From: Actinomycetota bacterium
GTDB taxonomy: Bacteria > Actinomycetota > Actinomycetes > Actinomycetales > Kineosporiaceae
Reading direction: 5' to 3'
Length of the DNA: 32,267 nt
Assembly: GCA_030837505.1 (NCBI GenBank)
Contig: JAUPKJ010000018.1
Span: 1-32,267, forward strand
Numbering within the stretch: position 1 is the stretch's first letter; each line of letters begins with the position of its first letter. Both the position numbers and the translations under genes were made by a program. The notes beneath the pieces are model-generated. The model saw nothing but the letters and a program-made list of their open reading frames with translations. It was not told where the DNA came from and did no database searches. Shown here piece after piece: positions 23,241-31,695 of this stretch.

Positions 23241-24005
23241 TCACCCAGGACAGGCACGTGCGGGGTCGCCAGGGCAAGGAGTCCGGGAGCGCCCCGTGCC
23301 CCGTGTCCCGGAGGAAGCCGCCGGGACGGGAACCGTCAGGGCAGCCAGGATCCGCGGGGCCGCCGCCAGGGCGACCGCGCCGGGTTCGACGACGTCGGGT
23401 TCGAGGTACGACTGGTTCAACCCGCCCTCGTGCAGTGCGAACAGCCAGCGCACAACCTGTTCGAGATCGACCTCGCTGTCGAGGCCCAGTTGGGAGAACG
23501 AGTCCCTCAACAGATCGGCCAGCCCGCTGCGGACCTTCGCGCGCTCGGCCACCAGGGCCGCGGCGACCGTGGGGTTGCGGACCGCGTACAGGATGAACTC
23601 GCTGTTGACCAGGAACCAGCGTCGATCCTGCGGGATGGCCCGCAGCACGGCCGCAGCCACCTCCTCCACCGACAGCCTTCGGGCCGCGGGGTCCTTCGCC
23701 GACTCGACGTGCAGGCTTACGACCTCGTCCAGCACGGCCATCAACTGCACCGATTGGTGATCGTAGAGAGCCAGGAGCAGATCGTCCTTGTTGGAGAAAT
23801 TTGAGTAGAACGCGCCGCGGGTGAATCCGGCCCGTTCGCAGATCTCCTCCACGGACGCCGCTCCGACGCCACGCTCCGCGAACACCTCCAGGGCAGCTGC
23901 CAGCACCCTCCTCTGGGTCTGTCTGCGTTTTCGAGACAGAGCCGGCCGGGATCGTGTCGCGGCCATGTCAGTCGCGGAAGCTGGCGAGGGGACCGGCTGA
24001 ACCAT
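23241..24005 (-). CDS. TetR-family transcriptional regulator
   Basis: A 254-residue regulator. The TetR DNA-binding domain covers about residues 27-75, with the helix-turn-helix SVEEICERAGFTRGAFYSNF (51-70) and KDDLLLAL after it; the C-terminal ligand domain is helical and diverse. The start ATG 24005 lies 6 bases after TACGGT (minus strand) without a Shine-Dalgarno, suggesting a leaderless message; Met14 is an alternative. The tail is Gly/Pro/Arg-rich and disordered. It is divergent from a six-span membrane protein across repeats with GATAC/GTATC arms, which it probably represses, the usual TetR layout for a membrane export or stress gene. Confidence 0.92.
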   Translation of the reverse strand: MVQPVPSPASATDMAATRSRPALSRKRRQTQRRVLAAALEVFAERGVGAASVEEICERAGFTRGAFYSNFSNKDDLLLALYDHQSVQLMAVLDEVVSLHVESAKDPAARRLSVEEVAAAVLRAIPQDRRWFLVNSEFILYAVRNPTVAAALVAERAKVRSGLADLLRDSFSQLGLDSEVDLEQVVRWLFALHEGGLNQSYLEPDVVEPGAVALAAAPRILAALTVPVPAASSGTRGTGRSRTPCPGDPARACPG

Positions 24006-24011
24006 GGCCCG

Positions 24012-24017
24012 ACCGTA
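24012..24017 (-). promoter_or_regulatory. Predicted -10 element of a leaderless tetR promoter
   Basis: TACGGT on the minus strand, 6 bases before the ATG at 24005. The expected -35 position falls within the operator-like repeats, so the regulator could repress itself. Confidence 0.4.
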
Positions 24018-24027
24018 CCACCCGTGC

Positions 24028-24066
24028 GATACAGAGCCGTATCAGATACAGTTCCGTATTGGATAC
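24028..24066. promoter_or_regulatory. Phased TetR operator repeats (17-bp period)
   Basis: GATAC begins at 24028, 24045 and 24062, exactly 17 bases apart. The first two start inverted repeats: GATAC-6-GTATC (24028-24043) and GATAC-6-GTATT (24045-24060). The GTATT of the second with the third GATAC forms a further inverted pair. Position between the divergent genes makes them likely TetR sites. Confidence 0.7.
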
Positions 24067-24090
24067 GAACATGCATTCAAGGGAGCGCCC

Positions 24091-25149
24091 GTGAACACGC
24101 CATCAAGATGTCGCTCTTTTGCGGCGTCTGTCCCGTCGACGCACTGGCGGATCGGTTCCGCACTGGTCGCCGTCGTGCTGCTGCAGTTGCTCTTCGCACT
24201 GTCCTACTTGGCCGTGTTCCACGACCCCACGCCGCAGTCCCTACCCGTCGCGGTGACGGCCCCCACTCCGCAGATCGCCCGGCAAACCGCGGAAGAGCTG
24301 CGATCGGCCTCCCACAACGTGATCGACGCCCACGTGGTCGACACTCCGACCGAGGCCAAGGCAGAGGTGGAGGACCGCGCCAGCGTGGCCGCTTACACCG
24401 TGGGGCCCACCGGCGACCAGCTGCTCGTCGCCTCCGCCGCGGGCCCCTCCCAGAGCCAGACCCTCACCGGCCGGTTCCAGCAACTGGACGCGCAACAGGG
24501 GCGCAAACTCCAGGTGAACGACATCGCCCCGCTACCGCAATCCGACAGCCGCGGGCTGGTGCCCTTCTACGTGACCCTCGTACTGATCTTCGGCGGCTAC
24601 CTCGGCACGGTCCTGTTCGGCCTGCTCACCACGACCAGGGCACCCGACCCCCGGGCCGCAGCCGTCCGGCTCGTCGGGCTGGCAGGGTTTGCCGCCCTGA
24701 GTTCCACGGTCGTCGTCCTGGGCAGCCACGCGGCCTTCGACGTCCTCGGAGGGCATCTCCTGCAGGCCATCGCCGCGGGAACCCTCATCTGTTTCGCAAC
24801 CGCCGCGACCGCCCTGGCGCTGCAATCCCTGCTCGGCATCCTCGGAACCGGTCTTGTGATCATGCTGTTCGTCATCTTCGGCAACCCCGCCAGCGGCGGA
24901 GCGGTCAGCTACGGCTTCCTGCCCACGCCGTACCGCGACCTCGGCCCCCTCACGGTCAACGGCGCAGGGGTCGATCTCCTGCGCAACCTCGCCTACTTCG
25001 ACGACCACGACCTCACCCGGCCCCTGGCCGTCCTGGTCACCTGGTCACTGATCGCCACCGCCGGTGCGATCGCCCTGAGCAGCCACCGCTGCGCCCGCCT
25101 GAACACCATCCACCACAAGATCGCTCCTGCGTTCGGAACAGGAATGTGA
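24091..25149 (+). CDS. Six-span membrane protein, YhgE/DUF3533 (ABC-2-like) type
   Basis: A 352-residue integral membrane protein. One span near the N-terminus (about residues 22-42) is followed by a soluble extracytoplasmic domain of about 130 residues, then five spans in the C-terminal half (LVPFYVTLVLIFGGYLGTVLF, a second near LVGLAGFAALSS, LLQAIAAGTLICF, LLGILGTGLVIMLFVIF and LAVLVTWSLIATAGAIAL). This 1+5 layout with a large loop is that of ABC-2-like permeases of the YhgE/Pip or DUF3533 group, thought to act in export or envelope stress. The start is GTG with GGGAG 5 bases upstream. It is under the divergent TetR; no ATPase subunit is adjacent. Confidence 0.8.
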   Translation: MNTPSRCRSFAASVPSTHWRIGSALVAVVLLQLLFALSYLAVFHDPTPQSLPVAVTAPTPQIARQTAEELRSASHNVIDAHVVDTPTEAKAEVEDRASVAAYTVGPTGDQLLVASAAGPSQSQTLTGRFQQLDAQQGRKLQVNDIAPLPQSDSRGLVPFYVTLVLIFGGYLGTVLFGLLTTTRAPDPRAAAVRLVGLAGFAALSSTVVVLGSHAAFDVLGGHLLQAIAAGTLICFATAATALALQSLLGILGTGLVIMLFVIFGNPASGGAVSYGFLPTPYRDLGPLTVNGAGVDLLRNLAYFDDHDLTRPLAVLVTWSLIATAGAIALSSHRCARLNTIHHKIAPAFGTGM

Positions 25150-25271
25150 CCAGGGCCTGTTCCCCCACCCGACCACAGGGCAGAACGCCGGTTCCGGCCG
25201 AGTTCCCCAGGGCCGCGCGAGGCGCCGACCGCAAGCCCGCGCAGCGCCGAGGGAAAGGGACAAGACAACCG

Positions 25272-26399
25272 TTAGGGTCTGTTTCGGAATTCCTGCCCGG
25301 CGCGAATCCTCACCCGCGCGGACAGCACCTCACCGGAGGAGGTCTTCCCCGTGGCCGCGTACAGCCACAGGACCCCGGCGCCGTCCCTCGCCACCACATC
25401 GGCCCGCCGGTCACCCGTGAGATCCGCCAGAACCGGAGTCAGGCCCTTCCACCCGGCACCGATCCGAACACGCCCGGCCACCACCTCGTCCGGAACCCTC
25501 TTCCCCGTGGCCGTGTACAACCACAAGACCCCCGTACGATCCCGCGCCACCAGATCCGCCCGACGGTCCCCGGTCACATCCCCGACCAACGGCATCAAGT
25601 CCTTCCACCCGACACCGATCCGCACCCGCTCGAACAACACCGGCCGCCCGGCCACATCCCGCGCCGCCGGGTACAACCACAGAGTCCCCTGCCCGTCCCG
25701 GGCCACCAGATCCGCCCCGCCGTCCCCCGTCACATCCCCGACCGCGACGACGTGTGTGCCCGGCCCGGGCGACACCTGGTCCCGGACATGCCGGTACCGG
25801 AGAGCGACATAATTGCCCGACGGCCACCCCGACCAGCGGGAATCCTCGAAAGAAGCCCCCTTGACAAGCTGGATCGGAGTCCGCCCGAAACTGTAGAACG
25901 AAAAGTGGACCTTGTCCGTCTCCCAGCCGGCGAACAGGATCACGTGGCCGTCGACCCGGTCGTTCAACAAATCCCCCGCCCGCAACTTCGACCGAGAGAT
26001 CTTGGTCGAAACGTCGGGAAGGGAACTCGTGTTCAGCCCACCGGACCTTCCCGGTTCGAGATGCCAGGCCATCGAAACGAAACCCGAACAGTCCCTCCGG
26101 TACCGCTGATCCCCCTCCACGTCGGGCAGCAATGCGCTCGCGGCCCGGGAGTTGCTGTAGGTGAGGGAACTTCTGCGGTCGTACCAATCCTTGGCACGGA
26201 CCATGATCTCATCCCGGGTGATCGCTTTCCCGGACGTGGAAGCACTGGCCGATGAACCGTCCGTGGCCGAGCCGAGGACGGCCCCCGGCACGGCCAGGCC
26301 CACGCTCGCCACGAGCACGCCCCAACCGCGCGGGGAACGCAGGCGGGCCCACCGTCCGCCGGCCGGCGTGCACCGGTCACCTGGATCGCCCCGCCTCAC
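25272..26399 (-). CDS. Secreted NlpC/P60-like protein with VCBS/FG-GAP repeats
   Basis: About 375 residues: a secretion signal (hydrophobic run near 26-45 after an Arg-rich head), an NlpC/P60-like region and three C-terminal VCBS/FG-GAP repeats. Cys104 in RRDCSGFVSMAWH and His152 in DGHVILFAGW fit the cysteine peptidase dyad, so it may cut peptidoglycan peptides or act as an amidase. The repeats, each with D-(V/L)-T-G-D-x-x-A-D-(L/V)-VARD and ending LWLY, form beta-propeller-like blades that bind calcium or ligands. The start is uncertain: the frame opens back to 26549, but GTG 26399, with GGAAGG 8 bases upstream, gives a sensible signal peptide. The 261 bp upstream of that start shows nothing else I can identify. 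Confidence 0.82.
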   Translation of the reverse strand: MRRGDPGDRCTPAGGRWARLRSPRGWGVLVASVGLAVPGAVLGSATDGSSASASTSGKAITRDEIMVRAKDWYDRRSSLTYSNSRAASALLPDVEGDQRYRRDCSGFVSMAWHLEPGRSGGLNTSSLPDVSTKISRSKLRAGDLLNDRVDGHVILFAGWETDKVHFSFYSFGRTPIQLVKGASFEDSRWSGWPSGNYVALRYRHVRDQVSPGPGTHVVAVGDVTGDGGADLVARDGQGTLWLYPAARDVAGRPVLFERVRIGVGWKDLMPLVGDVTGDRRADLVARDRTGVLWLYTATGKRVPDEVVAGRVRIGAGWKGLTPVLADLTGDRRADVVARDGAGVLWLYAATGKTSSGEVLSARVRIRAGQEFRNRP

Positions 26400-26660
26400 C
26401 CTTCTCGCCTTCCCTCTCGCCGCCCCCTCAACAGCCACCCGTCGAACACGACCGTTCCCAACGGTCTGCTGTCCTCGGGCGCCCCGGGGCACTCCGGTTC
26501 GGACCACGGTCACTGCGCCGAACACGACGTTCGCACAGCCCCGGGACACCCGACGTCAAGCGGACGTGTACGCACCCTCAAACTGTCTCGAAGCCCCGAG
26601 CTTTCCCGACCGGTCAGGGCGACGTGTGCTCCGCCAGGAGATCGCTGAGACCGCCCTGTC

Positions 26661-27386
26661 TCAGGGGCACTGCGAAGCCACCGGCTGGTCGGTTCCGGTG
26701 AACACGTAGGAGTCTGGGACGTAGCCCGTTCCTACCTTGTTCCACAGGGTGCTGACCGTGCCGTAGGGACTCTGCACGGGGTCTCCCTGGACGGTGCAGG
26801 AGATCTCGACCAGATTTCCCGTCGTGACGTTCCCGACGATCCGGTTGGGCCAGTGGGTGCCACTCATCAGCGGCATGGGGACCCCCGGGGCCGGTCCGAG
26901 GACGTACCCGTGCCCGGGGACAGCGGGGGCCGCCGGGATCGGGGAGGGCACCGGGACACCGGTCAGGTGCACACAGTCCGCAGGGTTGGAGTCCCCGTCC
27001 ATGATCCCGACATGGCTGACCCCGTCCATGGCCTGGATGTCCACCCTGTTGCGCTCCACCCGGGACGAGAACCACCCGTTGAGACACAGGACCACCGCCC
27101 CCCGACCGTCCAGGTCGTACACGTCCTTCACCTTCTTCCCCCGCACCGTGTGGACGAGGGAGACCCGGGTCTTGTCCTCCGAAAGACTCTTGTCCACCTC
27201 GACGCCGGCGGAAACGGTCCCGATCAGCGTCGGCATCGAGGCGCTCGCGGCGACGGAGAACTTCCCCGTGCTGTCCAGGGAGAAGACGACCGGCAGCATG
27301 AGGGGTCTGTAGGAACAGCTACCGGTGCAGGCCGAGGTCAACGACGCGGCCAGGAGCAGAACCATGTGACGGAATCGAAAGACCAT
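26661..27386 (-). CDS. Predicted lipoprotein with C-terminal SH3-like domain
   Basis: A 241-residue exported protein. The signal (MVFRFRHMVLLLAASLTSAC) ends in a borderline lipobox TSAC with Cys20, so it is a lipoprotein or, less likely, simply secreted. A central strand-rich domain (about 30-130) is unknown. A Pro-rich linker (about 140-165) leads to a C-terminal region (175-241; NLVEISCTVQGDPVQSPYGTVSTLWNKV...SDSYVFTG) that matches bacterial SH3-like domains common on actinobacterial secreted proteins. The start is ATG with GGGGG upstream. It lies in a cluster of envelope proteins on this strand. Function is unknown. Confidence 0.75.
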   Translation of the reverse strand: MVFRFRHMVLLLAASLTSACTGSCSYRPLMLPVVFSLDSTGKFSVAASASMPTLIGTVSAGVEVDKSLSEDKTRVSLVHTVRGKKVKDVYDLDGRGAVVLCLNGWFSSRVERNRVDIQAMDGVSHVGIMDGDSNPADCVHLTGVPVPSPIPAAPAVPGHGYVLGPAPGVPMPLMSGTHWPNRIVGNVTTGNLVEISCTVQGDPVQSPYGTVSTLWNKVGTGYVPDSYVFTGTDQPVASQCP

Positions 27387-27857
27387 CGTGAACCCCCGTG
27401 ATACCGGGCACCATGAAGGACGTTCGCGGTATCGGTCACCTTCTCGGCAACATCCTTCTCGAACCGCTCTTGCGCAATTCAGTGTCCCATCTCTCACCCG
27501 TAGGTGTCGGGTGTTTTCACAATAAAATCCCTCCAACACGATCCCGTTGGCTTTTCGCTCTCCTGTCCGAGACATCCGTCGCCCGCCGGCCTGCCATCAT
27601 GGCGTCGGCCACCGGGGTCGCGGGCTCGGAACGACCGGCAGGAGGGAGCTTCGGCTCGCGACGGCCCGTTCGGCAGACGTTCCCCCCTGACCAGTCCCTG
27701 ACGAAAATCCGGTCCACGGACTTCCGCCTTCGTGTTGTCCCTGAAGGAACGGGTGACCGATGACGTTGGGAGTCTTCGTTCCGATCGGACGCCGGTGCCG
27801 GGGAGAGGTCCCGGTCGCGACCGTACGCGTGTCGTGGCTCCTGCGAGGAGCGTCGAA
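27387..27857 (-). other. Intergenic region with possible leader elements
   Basis: These 471 bases hold no convincing large gene. On the minus strand GGAGGG sits 8 bases before a GTG that opens an 8-codon ORF (27494-27520, VKTPDTYG). AT-rich ATTTTATTGTG (27518-27528) contains TATTGT, a possible -10. An inverted repeat GATACCG (27400-27406) / CGGTATC (27427-27433) lies just before the ribosome site of the lipoprotein gene and could affect its translation. Confidence 0.35.
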
Positions 27858-29354
27858 TCAGGTACAGAGGTTGCCGCTGGTGCTGTCCGCGCAGGGAACG
27901 TGACCGTTGATGAGCAGGATCTTCTTGGCCGTCTCCTCGGAGAGGAAATCCAGGAACGACCTGGTCAGGGGGCTTTCTTTGGAACGTCCGGAGGTGTAAA
28001 AGTACTCCACGGCCCAGAAGGTGTAGTCCCCCTGCAGGACCCGCTGGATGTCCGGCTCGCTGCCGTCGATCTTCACGGTGGAGACCTCCTTGGTCTTCAG
28101 CACCGCGTGTTTCTCTGCGTAGGCGATGGCCCCTGGGATCCTGCGGACGGTGTCGAGCACCTCCTGGGTGCTGGAACGTTCGCATCGGAGTACGGGAGCA
28201 TCCTGGCTGAACTCGGTGCGGGTCTTGCAGTCGCCGGAGGAGACCACTGCGGGTTCCGCTGCCTTGAGGACCTGTCGTTGGAAGGCCGTTCGGGTCCCCG
28301 AATCGGCGTTCCGTCCGACCAGAGTGATCGATTGGTCGTCCCCGCCGAGCTGTTTCCAATTCGTGTAATCCCCCCGGTAGATCCCGCGGATCTGACCGGC
28401 GGTGAGGGACTGGACGTTGGCCGCGGGGTTCACGACGACGCTGAACAGCATGACCGCGATCGGATGGGCAGCCAGAGGCCCGGGAGATTCCGCTTTTCCG
28501 TCGGACATGCTGATGCTGTTCCCGGACACCGAGGATTCCTGGCGTTGCAGCCTGCGGATGCCTTCGACACTGCCATTGTTCGAGATCGTGACGGTGGCCT
28601 GTTCGCACCGGTTCCGGTAGGCGGAGGCGATGTCCTGGATCGCGTCCCCGAAAGCGGTCGACCCGGAGATCTCGATGCTTCCCGACTCGCATCTGGCCGG
28701 CGAGGTCGTTTTTTTGTCCGTCAACAGGGAACCGGTCAGAAGCCCGAGGGACAAGACACCGACGAGGCCGACGACCACGGTGGTCCTCCTGGGCCGTCCG
28801 CTGTGCTGGGGGCCTTTGACGATCTTCCCTCCTCTGAGGAATCCCTTCGCCCTCACCCCGGTGGCCTCGCCGGAGAGTATGACCAGGAGCTTGAAGTAGT
28901 TCCCCTTGTTCAACGAGATGCGGGGGACGACGATCTCGTTGCCGGACACGAGGACCCCGGCGTGGTCCGCGTGCCCCCCGCTGTCGACGAAGCGCTGGGC
29001 GATGTCCTCCGGTTCCGGATCGGATTCGGGGATGTCCACCCGGACCACCTGCCGGTCCCCGAACGAGAACCGGAGCCGGGACTCGAAATCCAGGGCCTCG
29101 ACGTGCTGGCTGCCGGTGTTCTCCACCCGGAGCAGGACGAGACTCGGGTCCTGGATCTCCTGCCCCCGGTCCTCCAGCCGGACCCGGACCAGGTCGCCGA
29201 CGTGCTGTGGGCTGAGGCTGACCGGGCTGTCCAGCTGAACCCGGTACGACAGGCGTTTGCGGCTCAACCACAGCCAGTCGAAGGCTGCGACCATGGTCGA
29301 GACGAGGATCCCCAGAGACGCGAGGACGTTCTGCGGGTCGGACAGAGAAGACAT
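27858..29354 (-). CDS. Membrane-anchored PstS-like substrate-binding protein with a cytoplasmic domain
   Basis: A 498-residue protein with two predicted spans (10-30 and 191-211). Between them is a 160-residue strand-rich domain (SRKRLSYRVQL ... LKLLVILSGEATGVRAK) that should be cytoplasmic if the C-terminus is outside. The C-terminal domain (225-498) is a periplasmic binding protein of PstS type: ISGSTAFGDAI (229-239), LTAGQIRGIYRGDYTNWKQLGG and GRNADSGTRTAFQRQV match the phosphate-binding fold. No pst permease genes adjoin, so it may be a ligand sensor rather than a transporter part. The start is ATG 29354 with AGGGG upstream; the frame opens earlier without support. Confidence 0.8.
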   Translation of the reverse strand: MSSLSDPQNVLASLGILVSTMVAAFDWLWLSRKRLSYRVQLDSPVSLSPQHVGDLVRVRLEDRGQEIQDPSLVLLRVENTGSQHVEALDFESRLRFSFGDRQVVRVDIPESDPEPEDIAQRFVDSGGHADHAGVLVSGNEIVVPRISLNKGNYFKLLVILSGEATGVRAKGFLRGGKIVKGPQHSGRPRRTTVVVGLVGVLSLGLLTGSLLTDKKTTSPARCESGSIEISGSTAFGDAIQDIASAYRNRCEQATVTISNNGSVEGIRRLQRQESSVSGNSISMSDGKAESPGPLAAHPIAVMLFSVVVNPAANVQSLTAGQIRGIYRGDYTNWKQLGGDDQSITLVGRNADSGTRTAFQRQVLKAAEPAVVSSGDCKTRTEFSQDAPVLRCERSSTQEVLDTVRRIPGAIAYAEKHAVLKTKEVSTVKIDGSEPDIQRVLQGDYTFWAVEYFYTSGRSKESPLTRSFLDFLSEETAKKILLINGHVPCADSTSGNLCT

Positions 29355-29500
29355 ACGTGCCCCTGTGACTGTTTCGTTGGTGCGGATCCGTAATTCTTCA
29401 TCATGTCGAAGTGCGACAAAGTCTGTTTCGTCGCGAAGAATCAAAGTCTTCATGACGCAGACATCTGGACGACCACGGGAATTCATGGACAGCAGGAAAT

Positions 29501-29607
29501 GGCACCGGTCCCTCGACCGGGGCGAGGGACCGGGTGCCTTCCGGGGCGGTGTTCCCACCCCGCTGCGCAGGGGGGACACCTCCGCTTCCCCACGGCGCGG
29601 GCCGTGG
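29501..29607 (+). promoter_or_regulatory. Hairpin-rich leader before the acetyltransferase gene
   Basis: Three successive stems: 29501-29538 (15 bp in two blocks with a single G bulge, arms GGTCCCTCG/CGAGGGACC), about 29548-29580 (GGTGT-TCCC with GGGGACACC) and 29590-29607 (CCACGGC/GCCGTGG). They precede the ribosome site by about 45 bases and may form a regulatory RNA or terminators. They match no riboswitch class that I know. Confidence 0.4.
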
Positions 29608-29662
29608 TGCCGAGCCCCGCGAACCGGCATCATGAACGATCCGTTGTCAGGGAGGGAGATCC

Positions 29663-30451
29663 ATGGAGGTCGTCGACCTGTCGCAGGATCGGGAACCCCT
29701 GTTCGCCGTCTGTCTGGAGGACTGGTCCGACGACGCCCGGCAGGCCGGTCCGAAACGCTCCCAATGGGTGAGCAGATGCCGTGCCGAACGCGGTCTGCGC
29801 GCGAAGGTGGCCCTCGACGACGATGGGAACGAGGGCGGCATGATCCAGTACAGCCCGATCGAACACACCACCGTCCTGGGCACCGGCCTGTACTTCATCC
29901 ACTGCATCCACGTGCATGGGCACAGCCAGGGACGCGGTGACTTCCGCGGGCACGGCATGGGGACGGCCCTGCTGGAAGCGGCGGAGCAGGACGCACGGAA
30001 CCTCGGGGCCGAGGGAATGGCAGCCTGGGGGCTGCGGCTGCCGTTCTGGATGCGGGCCGCCTGGTTCCGCAAACACGGATACCGCACCGCCGACAGGCAA
30101 GGTCTGTCCGCGCTCGTGTGGAAACCCTTCACGCAGGACGCCGCTGCCCCGCGTTGGCCGCGCGTGCGCCGGCACCTGCCCGACCCCGTGCCGGGGAAGG
30201 TGAACATCGTGTCCTTCACCAGCGGCTGGTGCATGGCGCTGAACCTCACGCACGAGCGTGCCCACCACGTGGCGGCCGAGTTCGGCGACGCCGTCGCCTT
30301 CCGCGAGATCGACACCTCCTCACCGGAGGCGTTCGCGCAATGGGGTGTCCAGGACGCCCTCTTCATCGACGGCAAAGAGTTCCGGTCGGGTCCGCCCCCG
30401 AGCCTGGCCTCCCTTCACCGCGCGGTCGCCCAACGAGCCGCCCGCCTGTGA
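29663..30451 (+). CDS. GNAT acetyltransferase with C-terminal thioredoxin-like (YoaP-type) domain
   Basis: A 262-residue two-domain protein. The N-terminal GNAT fold (about 1-155) has the acetyl-CoA loop in GDFRGHGMGTALLEAAEQDAR (about 92-112) and the typical FRKHGY motif (about 136-141). The C-terminal part (about 175-262) begins VNIVSFTSGWC and continues REIDTSS...GVQDALFIDGKEF, which resembles the thioredoxin-like tail of YoaP-type acetyltransferases; it has one Cys, so disulfide exchange is doubtful. The substrate is unknown. The start is ATG with GGGAGGGAG upstream. The leader of about 160 bases is rich in hairpins. Confidence 0.8.
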   Translation: MEVVDLSQDREPLFAVCLEDWSDDARQAGPKRSQWVSRCRAERGLRAKVALDDDGNEGGMIQYSPIEHTTVLGTGLYFIHCIHVHGHSQGRGDFRGHGMGTALLEAAEQDARNLGAEGMAAWGLRLPFWMRAAWFRKHGYRTADRQGLSALVWKPFTQDAAAPRWPRVRRHLPDPVPGKVNIVSFTSGWCMALNLTHERAHHVAAEFGDAVAFREIDTSSPEAFAQWGVQDALFIDGKEFRSGPPPSLASLHRAVAQRAARL

Positions 30452-30516
30452 GAGACCTGCCGGGCAAACACCTTCGGGTCCGTCCCCACAGCTGACGTTC
30501 CGTACTACCGGCGTTC

Positions 30517-31569
30517 CTAAAAGGTGATGCCCACACCCCCGGAAGCCATCTGAGGGTCGGAGCTGAGGAAGCGACCGGTGTTCAGGAAGGAGTAGGGCCC
30601 GGCCGCGCGGGTCTCGAAAGTGGGAACGAGGGCTCCGAACGGACCGCAGTTGCGCACCAGGACGTACTCGCCGTCGCGGGTGGACAGGGCGTAACGGGCG
30701 TCGAGGCGTGCCGACCCGCTGCCCATGAGCTGGTAGTCCGCGCCCCCGGGGACCACAGAGCCCTGCACACGGCCCGACGTCGTCCCGCCCGTGATGGGAA
30801 TGACGTTGCGCGTACCCCGCTTGGTCGCGCCCACGGACAGGGACGCCCCCAGGGAGACCGACTCGGAGAAGACGCTGGCCCCGCGCGTCCCGGTGCCCGT
30901 GGCGCATTCCCAGTTCTGGTTCGGAACACCGGCCGGATCGTTGAGCCTAACGGTGTTCGCGGAAGAAGAGACCCCGGAGACGTCGTAGACAGCAATCTCG
31001 ATGGTCCGGGCGACCAGGTTCACGGTCCGGGTGCCCACGAAACTGCCGCTGCCCAGCCAGGCGTACGAGCCGGACGTCGCCACCTCGAAGTCGGGAACGA
31101 TCCGCACCGTCTCCTCACCGGCCGGAGCCACCCCGCAGGTGCGCAGGTACACGAGGGTCCCGTCGTCCAGGCGCAGCATGTCGAGCTCCTCGAGTTCCAC
31201 CGACCCGCCGGTCAGCGTCATCTCGAGGTCCAGGCCACCGGTCAGGACGGTTCCCCGCACGCGCCCACCCCGGACCGTGCCGCCGGTGACGTCCAGGACA
31301 CGGCGCTGCCCGTACTGGGTGACCCCCACGTCATGCACTGTCCCCACGGTGAGGGACAGGCGCAGGACCGGCTCGGCTCCCGGAGGGGGCTGTGGAAGAC
31401 CCTGCGGCTTTCCACAGGTCCAGGAGGGGTCCGGCACGATCGTGGACTCGGACACCGGGGCTGCCGACGCCGGTCCCGCCCCCGGCACGGCCAGCAGGGC
31501 CGCGGTGGCGAGCAGGGCAGCGAGCGCGCTCGCCGTTCCCGTTCGGCGGGTGCTCCGTCTGTTTCGCAT
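30517..31569 (-). CDS. Secreted protein with tandem DUF3237-like domains
   Basis: A 350-residue secreted protein. The signal peptide (about 1-36, cleavage after PASA) is followed by two similar domains of about 150 residues. Both have the DUF3237 hallmark of a Gly-rich strand pair: VLDVTGGTVRGGRVRGTVLTGG in the first and VIPITGGTTSGRVQGSVVPGG in the second, then LDARYALSTRDGEYVLVRNCG. DUF3237 proteins are usually single, soluble and of unknown role, so the duplicated exported form is unusual. The start is ATG with GAGAGGA upstream. It precedes no other gene on the strand closely and is divergent from nothing in view. Confidence 0.85.
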   Translation of the reverse strand: MRNRRSTRRTGTASALAALLATAALLAVPGAGPASAAPVSESTIVPDPSWTCGKPQGLPQPPPGAEPVLRLSLTVGTVHDVGVTQYGQRRVLDVTGGTVRGGRVRGTVLTGGLDLEMTLTGGSVELEELDMLRLDDGTLVYLRTCGVAPAGEETVRIVPDFEVATSGSYAWLGSGSFVGTRTVNLVARTIEIAVYDVSGVSSSANTVRLNDPAGVPNQNWECATGTGTRGASVFSESVSLGASLSVGATKRGTRNVIPITGGTTSGRVQGSVVPGGADYQLMGSGSARLDARYALSTRDGEYVLVRNCGPFGALVPTFETRAAGPYSFLNTGRFLSSDPQMASGGVGITF

Positions 31570-31695
31570 GGTTCTGGTCCTCTCTCGCGGTGCTCGGTCG
31601 GGGGACGACGTTCGGACGGAAGGTGCTCCGGTCGAACAGGAGAGGGAGCCGCAGGGGAAGGGATCCGGTCCGTGGAGGGCCGCCCGTGGGCTCCG

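Noticed and set aside
24024-26255. A 743-codon plus-strand frame across the membrane protein and the NlpC/P60-like gene
   Set aside because: It spans two real genes in different frames on opposite strands and is Arg/Pro/His-rich without any domain.
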